From: CAZWDO01 sp964632485 [NCBI: uncultured bacterium]
GTDB taxonomy: Bacteria > JAGOEH01
NCBI GenBank assembly: GCA_964632485.1
Contig: CAZWDO010000004.1
Span: 62,001 to 126,000 of the forward strand
DNA length: 64,000 nt
Reading direction: 5' to 3'
A program made the position numbers and the translations under genes. Below, piece by piece: positions 7,696-16,477 of the stretch (position 1 is the stretch's first letter; each line of letters opens with the position of its first letter). The notes below the pieces were generated by a model, which saw nothing but the letters and a program-made list of their open reading frames with translations, was not told where the DNA came from and made no database searches.

Positions 7696-10118
7696 CAGTC
7701 CCCCCAGCGAAATCCTATAAAAAAGTTAAACGGGGCCCCGGGATAATAATAATTTTCACCATCATAATACCCGGCGGGTTCATATTTTTTATTTAATATA
7801 TTTTCAATTTTCGCATAAAAACGAATCGATTCACTCTGCCACTCTAGAGGCAATTTCCAAATAAATTGAACATTAACCAACCAGAAAGGGTCCAGCGAAC
7901 GATCAGCAATATTTTGAGTTTCCAAAAACTGTGAGCCGCTATAGCGGAATCCCCAGATTTGTTTAACACCGAAATGGTTGATTGTAAAATTGATTTGGCC
8001 AAGCCATTCAGGATATAGCGGAATACGGTTGGCAGATAGGTCCAGCGTATCGACAGTCGTCCAATCGTCGCTCCATGTGTACTGGGTAAATTCTATAAAC
8101 CGGTTCATGCTCCAGGCGCCCGCAAACGATATCTGCAAAGAGCGAGAAAGCGTTAAACGGGTTTCAGTTTCCACCCCTTCATGCGCGCTTTCGGGAGCAT
8201 TGCCGCGCACTGGATACCCATCTTCATTCATGGCGCCTAAAGGCACAATCTCATTTCTAAAACGCATTATGTAACCATTCAGTTTAAACATCCATCGTGA
8301 TTGGGTCCACCCCCACCCCAATTCCCAATCATTCACAACTTCCGCTTTTATTATGGGGTCCTGCCATTCAATCCGTTTTACCTGGCCCTGATCATTCAGA
8401 ATCGCTGTTCGATGATTAAAAAGAGGAGTGGCGCCTAAATCATCAGGGCCTGACCATGTATCAAAAATATCCTGATCCGAGGGTTCACGCCAGGCGCGGG
8501 AAAAATTAAAATATAGATTGTGCCTGGCTGAAAGATTCCAGTTCAAACCGATACGCGGGCTTAAAAACCGATAGGAACCATAAATATGATTCAAAGAATC
8601 ACCTGTAAAATTCCCTACATTTCTTTGCTTCAGACTAAAATCCTTATACTCATTCAAGACATTAATATATAAGGAAAAATCAGAGTTCAACCGCAGCATA
8701 TCCTGCAAAAAAAAGGATAGATTGGATTTGACACTATTGTAATGATAGTAAAGATGATCGGCTGAGGTTTGCTCAAGGCGGATCACTCGTCCCTGGTGAT
8801 CCGAATGGAATCCCCAAACATGCCATCCCGCGGTAAATTCATGCCTGGATAGTTGGGCTTCCCAGCGGTGGATCCATCCCAATTGATGTTTAAATACCCA
8901 TTTTCGCCGTATTAATTCAGAAATCTCCAGATTTTCAGGTAATGAATAATAAGCCAGTTGAGTGGGTGAAATGCCATCCTTGAGTTGTTCGTAGAACCCC
9001 CTGCCATAGATATAATAAAAAGTGTTTTCCATATTCAAAAACGGCAGCGCTTGCCAATGAGTATTCCACTGCGCATGAGGTTGCCAAAAATCGTCCACGG
9101 AATGGGAGTATGAAGCGAAATCATTATATTTTCGATTGGTTTGATAAATCGAGGCGGGAATACCATTGTACGACAATCCAGTTCGCTCATATCCTCCAAA
9201 CAAAAGCAGTTTATGGAGCCAGCGGGATCGCCGCCAGATCAGTTGCGTATAGTAGGAATAAAGTCGGGATGAAGCTCCATCGCGAAACCCATTCGAACCT
9301 ATAACGGAGAAACGAGTTAACAAAGCCAGATTTGACGACAATGGTTGCGATAACGAAACAGCAGATTTAAACGTGCCAAAACTTCCATACCCGGATTGAA
9401 AACCAATGGATTGTTGCATTTTGGGAAGTTGAGTCTGGATATTAATCATCCCTCCGAAAGTCGCATTGCCATAAGTGGAAGAACCCACTCCCCGTTGGAT
9501 TTGAATATCTTCCGTATTCTCTGCCAAGTCTGCCAGATCGACCCAATAAACCTGGTGTTCCTCTGGATCATTCAAAGGAACGTTATTTACCATCACTCCT
9601 ATACGTTTCTGGTCAAATCCTCGCATTTTAACATAGCTATAGCCAACAGAATTGCCCCCATCCGCATAGGCATAGACATTCGGGGCGCCGGAAACAAGAA
9701 ATGGAATATCCTCTGTAGTATGATGGTCCTTGATAGCATTCCGGTCAATATTAGAAAAGCTAACCGGAGTAAGGCGGTCGCCAGCGCGCGTTCCGGAGAC
9801 CGTTATTTGCGGCCCCTGTAGCATTCGGGGGACCAATTGAATATTGATTGACTGCGCATTGCGGGAAACAACCATCTTTAATGGATTGTATGCGATATGA
9901 GTAATCAATAGATTACAAGAATCAATTTCTGTTTTGAGGGTAAACTTCCCTGAAAAATCAGTGATTGTACCCATTGAGGATGTCTGGTCGAAAATATTCG
10001 CGGCCACAACCGGTTCACCAGTAGTTTGATCAAAAACTTGGCCAACGATGAGACTTTCAGCCACGTTCACCGATAGAAATAGTAACAGACAAGATGTGAT
10101 ATGTAGCAGACGTAACAT
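7695..10118 (-). CDS. TonB-dependent outer-membrane receptor, probably for thiamine
   Basis: The 807-residue protein has a signal peptide (about 1-22), a carboxypeptidase-regulatory-like beta-sandwich (about 24-105, GQVFDQTTGEPVVAANI), a plug domain (about 115-235, with MRGFDQKRIGV and the NDPEEHQVYWVDL turn) and a C-terminal 22-strand barrel ending in FNFFIGFRW. This is the SusC/CirA-like plan common in the FCB group. It is the first gene after a TPP riboswitch and is followed by thiamine pyrophosphokinase, so thiamine or a phosphorylated form is the likely ligand. In Bacteroides TPP riboswitches also precede such receptors. Start ATG 10118 follows AGAGGAG by six bases; that site lies in a hairpin. 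Confidence 0.9.
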   Translation of the reverse strand: MLRLLHITSCLLLFLSVNVAESLIVGQVFDQTTGEPVVAANIFDQTSSMGTITDFSGKFTLKTEIDSCNLLITHIAYNPLKMVVSRNAQSINIQLVPRMLQGPQITVSGTRAGDRLTPVSFSNIDRNAIKDHHTTEDIPFLVSGAPNVYAYADGGNSVGYSYVKMRGFDQKRIGVMVNNVPLNDPEEHQVYWVDLADLAENTEDIQIQRGVGSSTYGNATFGGMINIQTQLPKMQQSIGFQSGYGSFGTFKSAVSLSQPLSSNLALLTRFSVIGSNGFRDGASSRLYSYYTQLIWRRSRWLHKLLLFGGYERTGLSYNGIPASIYQTNRKYNDFASYSHSVDDFWQPHAQWNTHWQALPFLNMENTFYYIYGRGFYEQLKDGISPTQLAYYSLPENLEISELIRRKWVFKHQLGWIHRWEAQLSRHEFTAGWHVWGFHSDHQGRVIRLEQTSADHLYYHYNSVKSNLSFFLQDMLRLNSDFSLYINVLNEYKDFSLKQRNVGNFTGDSLNHIYGSYRFLSPRIGLNWNLSARHNLYFNFSRAWREPSDQDIFDTWSGPDDLGATPLFNHRTAILNDQGQVKRIEWQDPIIKAEVVNDWELGWGWTQSRWMFKLNGYIMRFRNEIVPLGAMNEDGYPVRGNAPESAHEGVETETRLTLSRSLQISFAGAWSMNRFIEFTQYTWSDDWTTVDTLDLSANRIPLYPEWLGQINFTINHFGVKQIWGFRYSGSQFLETQNIADRSLDPFWLVNVQFIWKLPLEWQSESIRFYAKIENILNKKYEPAGYYDGENYYYPGAPFNFFIGFRWGD

Positions 10119-10126
10119 GAGAAGCT

Positions 10127-10153
10127 CCTCTCATTTAAAAGTTAAAAGAGAGG
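10127..10153 (-). promoter_or_regulatory. Hairpin sequestering the ribosome binding site of the TonB-dependent receptor gene
   Basis: On the minus strand CCTCTC (10148-10153) pairs with GAGAGG (10127-10132). After one mismatch TTTAA pairs with TTAAA around a three-base loop. The GAGAGG arm is part of the Shine-Dalgarno sequence before ATG 10118. The position between the TPP aptamer and the start codon makes it a good candidate for a translational expression platform. Which pairing partner frees it when TPP is absent was not resolved. Confidence 0.6.
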
Positions 10154-10183
10154 AACCTGTCGGTATTTGGGAGGGAGGGAATA

Positions 10184-10262
10184 AATTCCGTTCCCTGCGC
10201 CAGCATTACCTGGATCAGGTTCCAAGGGTATGATCTCAGCCCCGATGGGGCACCCCTACGGA
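10184..10262 (-). promoter_or_regulatory. TPP (THI-box) riboswitch
   Basis: Read on the minus strand, the segment contains the conserved order GGGGTGCC, GGCTGAGA, ACCC, GAACCTGATC, AGGTAATG and GCGCAGGGAA, which is the thiamine pyrophosphate aptamer. P1 is closed by TCCGT pairing with ACGGA. It precedes a TonB-dependent receptor, thiamine pyrophosphokinase and an SSS transporter, all plausible thiamine-uptake genes that would be turned off by TPP. I see no strong promoter just before it. Transcription may start weakly inside the small gene upstream or read through from the pnp operon. Confidence 0.95.
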
Positions 10263-10275
10263 TTAAAGGGTCTTT

Positions 10276-10530
10276 CTATGGTATGGGCCAGCGCCTACCA
10301 AACTGCGAAGTAGCTTTTCGTTCCAGATATAAGGGGTCTTTGGTAATCTGGTCCAATAAATCGCGATACGTTACCGCTCGCTGAGCGATACTTTGTACAC
10401 CAATAGTGAGGGTATCCCGCGCTTCTTTCTGGCGCTGCCGGAAAGCCCGAACAGTCAATTGTACGGGTTGCGAACGATTTTGCGCTTGACTGGCGGGTAC
10501 GGGACCCATCCCTGTTGGCTCAATTTTCAT
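10276..10530 (-). CDS. Small protein of unknown function downstream of pnp
   Basis: The 84-residue protein has a polar, proline- and glutamine-rich N-terminus (MKIEPTGMGPVPASQ) and a basic, helical middle (AFRQRQKEARDTLTIG). It starts one base after the pnp stop (TAG T ATG), with no clear Shine-Dalgarno sequence, so it would be translated by coupling to pnp. I do not recognise a family. The N-terminus recalls FlgM-like or other small disordered regulatory proteins, but the helices expected of FlgM are not evident. It ends just before the TPP riboswitch. Confidence 0.55.
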   Translation of the reverse strand: MKIEPTGMGPVPASQAQNRSQPVQLTVRAFRQRQKEARDTLTIGVQSIAQRAVTYRDLLDQITKDPLYLERKATSQFGRRWPIP

Positions 10531-10531
10531 A

Positions 10532-12640
10532 CTAATCGCGTTTAGGTTGAGGTTGTCTGGGCGGCTTCGGCAACATGGCTTTCCGGCTTAAACGGACCTT
10601 ACCGCTATTTGGATCGACATCGATGATCATCACTTCCAGTTTATCACCTTCATTCAGAAAGTCAGTGACTTCGTTCACCCGCGTATGATCGATTTCCGAA
10701 ATATGCAACAATCCTTCCCGGTTGGGCCCGAATTCAATAACCGCGCCAAATGGTAAAATTTTGGTGACAACACCTTTACGGATCATCCCAGGTTCAACCG
10801 GCAAAGCAATGCCTTCGATCAGCTCCTTAGCGCGGTCAGCCTTATCTTTTTCGGCGCAAACGATATGCACTGAACCATCGTTATCGATATTGATAATGGC
10901 TCCCGATTCTTCCTGGATAAAACGGATCATTTTTCCGCCCGGTCCAATAACTTCACCAATTTTATCAGCCGGAATTTTGATGCGCATGATCCGGGGGGCA
11001 TAAATGGAAAGGTCGGTACGCGCTTCGCTGATTACCGAGTTCATTTTCCCCAAGATGATCATTCGCGCCTCATGGGCCTGATCGATCGCCTTTTCTATAA
11101 TATCGAACGTAATCCCTGAAATCTTTATGTCCATCTGGAACCCGGTAATCCCGTTAGTGGTGCCGCAGACCTTAAAATCCATATCTCCCAGGTGATCTTC
11201 TGCGCCCAGAATATCCGTCAATACAGCATAACGGTCGCCTTCCATTATCAACCCCATAGCGATACCGGCAACTGCTGTTTTTATCGGTACTCCCGCATCC
11301 ATTAACGCCAGCGAGCCGCTACAAACGGTTGCCATTGAAGATGAGCCGTTGGATTCCAATATATCGGATACAATGCGGACCGTATAGGGAAAAATTTCTT
11401 CCGAAGGTATAACCGGCGCGATGGATCGTTCAGCCAGGTAACCATGACCGATTTCACGGCGCCCGGGACTGCGCATAGGCCGCACTTCTCCAACACTAAA
11501 CGGCGGGAAATTGTAATGCAACATATAGCTTTTAAAAAACTCGCCCTCAAGGTTGTCCATACGTTGTTCATCCATCTTGCTGCCCAGGGTCAATACACCC
11601 AGCGATTGGGTCTGTCCACGCGTAAATAGCGCAGAGCCGTGAGCGCGGGGCAAGACACCCACTTCAATCGTAATAGGACGGATGTCGGTCAATCCCCGGC
11701 CGTCTACCCGGATTCTTTTATCGAGAATCAAATTGCGCAGGTGATCTTTTTCGATTTCATGCAAGACGAATTTAACCATCGCCTCCATACCGGGAAACGG
11801 TTCAGCAAGAGTTATCAACGCTTCTTCTGCAATCTTATCGAGAGCATCCTGGCGCGCTTCTTTATCCTGGATCACATTGGCCGCAAAAACCCGATCCCGA
11901 TAGAGTTCATAAACGCGGGCATTTAAGTCATCAGGAACCGCATTTTTCACAAAAGGTCGTTTGGTTTTGGCTATATCTACCATCAATTCTTTTTGAAGTC
12001 GAATTATCGCTTTGATATGCTCATGCGCGAATTTAAGCGCTTCAATCAGCACATTTGATGGGATTTCGCGGGCTCCACCCTCAACCATTACGATTGAATG
12101 TTCACTACCAGCAACGACAATATCCATTGTCGAATCGCTCAGTTCGCTGAAAGTCGGATTAACGACAAATTCGCTATTGATCAGTCCCACACGAACTCCC
12201 GCAATCGGCTCGGAAAACGGAATATCAGACACCGACAAAGCAGCCGAAGCGCCGCAAATCGCTAACACATCCGCATCGTTTTGCTGATCGGATGAAATTA
12301 CATACGCAATGATTTGCACTTCATGGTTATAACCGTCTGCAAATAAAGGCCGGATGGGACGGTCAATTAAACGGCAGCTCAATACTTCTTTGGCGCTTGG
12401 AGGCCCTTCCCGTTTAATATAGCCGCCGGGAATTTTACCGGCCGCATAGGCCTTTTCCCGGTAATCGACTGTCAAAGGGAAGAAATCCAAGGCTTCTACT
12501 TTTTCTTTTTTTGCCACAGCGGTTACCAATACCATGGTATCCCCGTAACGTACGACTACGGAACCCGACGCTTGTCTGGCCATTCTACCGGTTTCAATCT
12601 CGAATACCTGGTCCCGTAACATCATTTGCACAGATTTCAT
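10532..12640 (-). CDS. pnp: Polyribonucleotide nucleotidyltransferase (PNPase)
   Basis: The 702-residue protein is full length: two RNase PH domains (about 1-230 and 315-540, the second with RRREIGHG-like PGRREIGHGYLAER), an alpha-helical linker, a KH domain (IGPGGKMIR near 565) and a C-terminal S1 domain (MIRKGVVTKILPFGAVIEF) followed by a short basic tail. PNPase degrades RNA 3' to 5' by phosphorolysis and can add tails; it usually acts with RNase E/Y and an RNA helicase. It follows rpsO, the ancestral order. A palindrome lies directly upstream of its ribosome binding site and may mediate autoregulation. Confidence 0.97.
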   Translation of the reverse strand: MKSVQMMLRDQVFEIETGRMARQASGSVVVRYGDTMVLVTAVAKKEKVEALDFFPLTVDYREKAYAAGKIPGGYIKREGPPSAKEVLSCRLIDRPIRPLFADGYNHEVQIIAYVISSDQQNDADVLAICGASAALSVSDIPFSEPIAGVRVGLINSEFVVNPTFSELSDSTMDIVVAGSEHSIVMVEGGAREIPSNVLIEALKFAHEHIKAIIRLQKELMVDIAKTKRPFVKNAVPDDLNARVYELYRDRVFAANVIQDKEARQDALDKIAEEALITLAEPFPGMEAMVKFVLHEIEKDHLRNLILDKRIRVDGRGLTDIRPITIEVGVLPRAHGSALFTRGQTQSLGVLTLGSKMDEQRMDNLEGEFFKSYMLHYNFPPFSVGEVRPMRSPGRREIGHGYLAERSIAPVIPSEEIFPYTVRIVSDILESNGSSSMATVCSGSLALMDAGVPIKTAVAGIAMGLIMEGDRYAVLTDILGAEDHLGDMDFKVCGTTNGITGFQMDIKISGITFDIIEKAIDQAHEARMIILGKMNSVISEARTDLSIYAPRIMRIKIPADKIGEVIGPGGKMIRFIQEESGAIINIDNDGSVHIVCAEKDKADRAKELIEGIALPVEPGMIRKGVVTKILPFGAVIEFGPNREGLLHISEIDHTRVNEVTDFLNEGDKLEVMIIDVDPNSGKVRLSRKAMLPKPPRQPQPKRD

Positions 12641-12656
12641 AAAATCTCCTTAAAGA

Positions 12657-12672
12657 TTTGCCTTAAGGCAAA
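12657..12672 (-). promoter_or_regulatory. Palindromic hairpin in the rpsO-pnp intergenic region
   Basis: TTTGCC and GGCAAA flank a TTAA loop as a perfect inverted repeat. On the minus strand it sits just before the AAGGAG ribosome binding site of pnp and about 20 bases after the rpsO stop. In E. coli the rpsO-pnp leader contains a hairpin cut by RNase III and used for PNPase autocontrol; this one may have a similar job. It lacks a U-tract, so a terminator role is unlikely. Confidence 0.5.
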
Positions 12673-12691
12673 TACAAAAAACACTTCAAAA

Positions 12692-12958
12692 TTACTTACG
12701 TAACCCTAAGGCCGCCAGAATTCTCTGGTAGCGTTCCAACTCTATCTGTTTCAGATAGTTCAGCAGATTACGACGTTGCCCGACCAAACGCAATAACCCA
12801 CGACGGGAATGATGGTCTTTCTTGTGGGTCTTAAAATGTTCGGTCAAATAGCTGATTCGGGCCGTAATCAAGGCAATCTGAACTTCAGGAGAGCCTGTGT
12901 CTTCTGTGGTTTGGCCGAATTTTTCGATGATTTCTTTTTTTTGTTCTACTGTCAGCAT
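12692..12958 (-). CDS. rpsO: 30S ribosomal protein S15
   Basis: The 88-residue length is typical. The segments [28 protein letters not shown] and the C-terminal [13 protein letters not shown] are the S15 signature. S15 binds 16S rRNA at the three-way junction early in small-subunit assembly. It lies 18 bases after ribF and before pnp, the usual order. A strong Shine-Dalgarno sequence (GGAGGAAATG region) precedes the ATG. Confidence 0.97.
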   Translation of the reverse strand: MLTVEQKKEIIEKFGQTTEDTGSPEVQIALITARISYLTEHFKTHKKDHHSRRGLLRLVGQRRNLLNYLKQIELERYQRILAALGLRK

Positions 12959-12976
12959 ACAATCATTTCCTCCTTG

Positions 12977-13927
12977 CTAACATAACATTTGAAAATCAAT
13001 GGGTTGATGTTGACATGCGCGCACGTCTTGAACGATTTGGTGGCGTAAGGCGTTAATATTATCAAAACGGCATTCATCTCTAATTTTTTCGATAAAAAAA
13101 ACTCGTATTTCCTGATCATACAAGTTATCGTCAAAATCATAAAGATACACTTCTACACGAGATTCATGCCCATCTCTTACTGTGGGGCGTTTGCCCACAT
13201 AAATCATGGCCCGGTAGTAAGCATTCCATACATAGACCGCGCCCCGATAAACTCCATCTCCGGGAACCAATTTTGTGAAAGGTAAAGCCAGGTTGGCAGT
13301 CGGAAATCCGAATGTTCTTCCAAGCCCATCTCCCGAAATAACTTGACCAGTGCAAAAATAGTAATAGCCAAGTTGTTTGTTGGCAGCTCCAATTTCACCA
13401 TAAAGCAAATTTTCACGAATTCCCGAGGAACTAATTTTTTTTTGTCTCTCCTCTACTAAATCCTCCACCCAAAGGTCCATCTTTTTCTGATAGGTTAATT
13501 CGCGTAAAAAACTCAAATCCCCACGTTTCTGATGGCCAAAAGCATGATCAATACCGCAAACATACGATTTGATAATTATCCCCTGCGCTAATATCTGATC
13601 TAAGAATACGGTTTCTTCCATGGTTCGTATCGATTCATCAAAATGTAGAGACCAAATAAAATCGATCCCCGAACGATGCATGAGCATTCCTTTTTCCGCC
13701 GGTAATGTCAATACCGATTTTTCGGTTTTCTGGCGAATCCACAACGATGGCGAAATATCGAAAGTGATCACCAGAGTTTTCAAGCCCTGCGATTTCAACC
13801 GGGAAACCATCCTCTTCAATAATTGTTGGTGGCCCAAATGAACGCCATCATAGGCGCCAATGCTGAGACCCAATGGAACGCCAACCATTTCTGTGGATGG
13901 GGGGGGAGGGACTATCAACTCACCCAT
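12977..13927 (-). CDS. ribF: Bifunctional riboflavin kinase / FAD synthetase
   Basis: The protein makes FMN from riboflavin and FAD from FMN. The N-terminal nucleotidyltransferase domain shows GAYDGVHLGHQQLL (usually GNFDGVHLGH) and, later, SSGIRENLLYGEI (the STxxR motif region). The C-terminal riboflavin kinase domain shows GDGLGRTFGFPTANL and DGVYRGAVYV. I chose ATG 13927 (316 residues) because it follows AAGGGA and starts close to the domain; an earlier ATG at 13972 would extend it by 15 residues and lacks a good site. It overlaps truB by 13 bases. Confidence 0.93.
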   Translation of the reverse strand: MGELIVPPPPSTEMVGVPLGLSIGAYDGVHLGHQQLLKRMVSRLKSQGLKTLVITFDISPSLWIRQKTEKSVLTLPAEKGMLMHRSGIDFIWSLHFDESIRTMEETVFLDQILAQGIIIKSYVCGIDHAFGHQKRGDLSFLRELTYQKKMDLWVEDLVEERQKKISSSGIRENLLYGEIGAANKQLGYYYFCTGQVISGDGLGRTFGFPTANLALPFTKLVPGDGVYRGAVYVWNAYYRAMIYVGKRPTVRDGHESRVEVYLYDFDDNLYDQEIRVFFIEKIRDECRFDNINALRHQIVQDVRACQHQPIDFQMLC

Positions 13928-14832
13928 ACCGAATCCCTTGTTAGGTAACGAATGACCCGGCAGTATTCCCATGGCTGTATGTTGTTATTATAATCAATTT
14001 TTTTTCGTTTGACAATAGCTAAAATGATTTCATCTGATTTTTTTTTTGTTATCCGGTAATAATCAATCGATGATTTTTCAACCGATAGAATATCTTTTTC
14101 TTGGAACGGAGCTCCATGTTCAAGCGCCACATCCGGGGAAAGGGCCACTTCTGGTAAAAAATTTACCCCTTCATGAGGGGGAATGACAACTTGGGGATTA
14201 ATTTGCAAAAGGGGCTGGGCTTGAGAGAGTTCATAGGATCCAATAGCTATTCGCACTAAATCTGTCATCACCGCCCCTGTTCCCAACACCTGGCCAATAT
14301 CGTGGACTAAACTGCGGATATAGGTTCCGGAGGTACATTTAATACGGATTGTAAAATCCGGATGAACATAATTTTCCAGTTCCAACTCATAAATGGTAAC
14401 AGGTCTCATTGGCAAACTGAAATTAACTCCGTTGCGGGCCAAATTATATGCGCGTTTCCCATTCAGCCGTACCGCAGAAAATAAAGGGGGCTGTTGCTCA
14501 ATCTCCCCCCGAAAAAGTCGCAGCGCCCGTTCCCATTCGGGTAATGTCACTAACGCCACGTTTTCCTGTGTTTTTGTAAGTTCCCCTTCGCGATCAAATG
14601 TATTAGAAATAAGTCCCAAACGTCCTTGGGCAATATAGGTTTTTTTTAAAATATTATAATAAGACAAGAGTTTAGTCGCTTTTCCCACTCCAACAATTAA
14701 TAGCCCGGTAGCCAATGGGTCAAGCGTGCCGCAATGACCCGTTTCCCGCGTCTGAAAAACTTTTCGCACCCGTGCAATAGCTTGAAAAGAAGTCCAAGCC
14801 TGGGGTTTATCAATTAGAAGAATTCCGTCCAC
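13915..14832 (-). CDS. truB: tRNA pseudouridine-55 synthase
   Basis: The 305-residue protein begins with GILLIDKPQAWTSF and contains GHCGTLDPLATGLL, where the aspartate is the catalytic residue that attacks C1' of uridine 55 in the tRNA T-loop. The length fits TruB with a C-terminal extension. It overlaps the DHH phosphoesterase gene by 23 bases and ribF by 13, within the conserved translation operon. The unusual NNNIQPWEYCRVIRYL tail is not a PUA domain I can recognise with confidence. Confidence 0.95.
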   Translation of the reverse strand: MDGILLIDKPQAWTSFQAIARVRKVFQTRETGHCGTLDPLATGLLIVGVGKATKLLSYYNILKKTYIAQGRLGLISNTFDREGELTKTQENVALVTLPEWERALRLFRGEIEQQPPLFSAVRLNGKRAYNLARNGVNFSLPMRPVTIYELELENYVHPDFTIRIKCTSGTYIRSLVHDIGQVLGTGAVMTDLVRIAIGSYELSQAQPLLQINPQVVIPPHEGVNFLPEVALSPDVALEHGAPFQEKDILSVEKSSIDYYRITKKKSDEIILAIVKRKKIDYNNNIQPWEYCRVIRYLTRDSVWVS

Positions 14833-15805
14833 TTATCGCTTGCGTTCTGTTTACCGCATCCAAGACGGTCTGTTTTACAAAGGCCAAATCTCCCGAAAGC
14901 CGGGCTCCTGAGGCATGTTTGTGCCCCCCTCCACCTAACAAATTGGCTATCTGTCGCCCATCCACTTGATCACGTGATCTAAAACTGATCTTAAATTCAT
15001 TCGCTTTATATTCTTTCAGAAATATATATAAATCAATCTCTTTGAGTGAATTAATCAGTTCAATCATATCTTCGGTTTCTTCCATACGAATCGGATTTCC
15101 CTGATTCATAGCAGCAGTGAAATGGCATATCACTGCCCGAAATTCAGGGATAATTTGCATTGTTTCGATTACTTTTGCGAAATTTTTAAAAAAATTCAAC
15201 GGACGTTTAAAATAGATTTCCCGGGTAATCCACTCCGAATTTGCTCCACAATCAATCAGATCAGCCGCTTTCCGTAAAACGTTTGAATTGGTGTTACTGA
15301 ACCGGAACCGTCCTGTATCAGTTAAAAGCCCTGTGAATAGAGCAAAAGCCGCATCTTTCGTGATTGGAACCCGCAATTCTTTGTAAAGATCATAAATGAT
15401 CTCCGCAGTCGCTGCTTTGGTTGGATCGATATAATAAAAACCTTCCGGCCATTCATCATAAACATGATGGTCGATAATAACCATAGGATAGTGATTTTCA
15501 TGGAGAGAACTCACCCGGCCTAACCGCTCCCACGGAACAACATCCAGAACTACAAGGAGTTGAGGTTCAAATTGATCAGGAAAAACAGTCTCTATCAGCT
15601 CACTCCCAGGCAAAAACCGATACCGTTCGGGAGGAGGGTCATTGTTATAAATAGTCACAGTTTTATTCAATTGTATCAGCAACGCGCGCAAGGCTAATTG
15701 CGAAGCGATTGAATCGCCATCGGGGAAAGCATGAGATGTAATCAGAATATTTTGAGTATCGGGATCAAGGATAGTGTGACAAAGTTGCTGCCATTTTGCG
15801 TTCAT
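14810..15805 (-). CDS. nrnA: DHH-family phosphoesterase (NrnA-like oligoribonuclease / pAp phosphatase)
   Basis: The 331-residue protein has the DHH motif set: HAFPDGDSIAS near residue 27, LDVVPWERLG near 88, IIDHHVYDEW near 112, and a C-terminal DHHA1 domain with the GGGHKHASGARL motif. Such proteins degrade nanoRNA and dephosphorylate pAp using manganese. The gene sits between rbfA (ATGA overlap) and truB (23-base overlap), the same place as nrnA-like genes in many bacteria. Exact substrate preference cannot be read from sequence. Confidence 0.9.
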   Translation of the reverse strand: MNAKWQQLCHTILDPDTQNILITSHAFPDGDSIASQLALRALLIQLNKTVTIYNNDPPPERYRFLPGSELIETVFPDQFEPQLLVVLDVVPWERLGRVSSLHENHYPMVIIDHHVYDEWPEGFYYIDPTKAATAEIIYDLYKELRVPITKDAAFALFTGLLTDTGRFRFSNTNSNVLRKAADLIDCGANSEWITREIYFKRPLNFFKNFAKVIETMQIIPEFRAVICHFTAAMNQGNPIRMEETEDMIELINSLKEIDLYIFLKEYKANEFKISFRSRDQVDGRQIANLLGGGGHKHASGARLSGDLAFVKQTVLDAVNRTQAISGRNSSN

Positions 15806-16173
15806 TCGTCATGTTCCAACGGTCGTTTCGTCATCTGAATTAAGGTTTCAATTTTTTGGCTGTAATCACCAGTTGTATCCAATATAAAAGTTAATTGAGG
15901 AATGGAACGCAATCGAACCTCTTCATTGAGATGGTGACGCAAAACACCTGCCATTTTATTAAAAATAGCGAGAGTATGTTGCCGGATTTCGTCATCTCCG
16001 ATAACGGAAACAAATATTTTTGCATATTTTAAATCACGGGAAGTCTGAACCTCGGTTAATGAAAAAATACCGATATGCGGGTCTTTAACCCGAAGCGGAA
16101 TTATTTCGGATAATGTTTTGAGTAGCAAAGAATCAATTTTTTTCATGCGATCGATTTTGGCGGGAGTCATCAT
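15802..16173 (-). CDS. rbfA: Ribosome-binding factor A
   Basis: The 123-residue protein has the KH-like RbfA fold pattern: an N-terminal helix with basic residues, DPHIGIFSLTEVQTSRDLKYAKIFVSV, and VRLRSIPQLTFILD near the C-terminus. RbfA binds the 30S subunit and helps 16S rRNA maturation, especially in the cold. It overlaps the DHH gene by four bases (ATGA) and the DUF503 gene by one base. Confidence 0.93.
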   Translation of the reverse strand: MMTPAKIDRMKKIDSLLLKTLSEIIPLRVKDPHIGIFSLTEVQTSRDLKYAKIFVSVIGDDEIRQHTLAIFNKMAGVLRHHLNEEVRLRSIPQLTFILDTTGDYSQKIETLIQMTKRPLEHDE

Positions 16174-16454
16174 TATAACATCTCGATTTTATAATCCAGC
16201 AGTTCACCTTCTACATTGAAACGGATGAAATTGATCATGTTGTTTAGTACTTCATACGCAAATTTCGATTCCGGAGAAACACACACTGCCGCTAATTTCG
16301 CGCGTTGCCACAAATCAAAATGATCAATTTCCGCAAGAGATACATTATATTTGCTACGAATTTTCGTTTTCAGACCTTTTAAGTGGTACCGCTTTTTCTT
16401 GAGTGAATTGCTCTCTGGAAAATGAATCTCAAAGATACATACACCGATAGTCAT
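16173..16454 (-). CDS. DUF503 (YlxP-like) family protein
   Basis: The 93-residue protein opens with IGVCIFEIHFPESNSLKKKR and contains LAEIDHFDLWQRAKLAAVCVS, both characteristic of the DUF503/YlxP family. Members are found between infB and rbfA in many bacteria, as here. Their biochemical function is not established; the context suggests a role in ribosome maturation or RNA binding. It starts 23 bases after infB. Confidence 0.9.
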   Translation of the reverse strand: MTIGVCIFEIHFPESNSLKKKRYHLKGLKTKIRSKYNVSLAEIDHFDLWQRAKLAAVCVSPESKFAYEVLNNMINFIRFNVEGELLDYKIEML

Positions 16455-16477
16455 AGTACCTCTTCCCCATGGTTAAA

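Noticed and set aside
10276-10530. FlgM anti-sigma factor
   Set aside because: Only the N-terminal style is similar; the sigma-binding helices are not evident and no flagellar gene is near.
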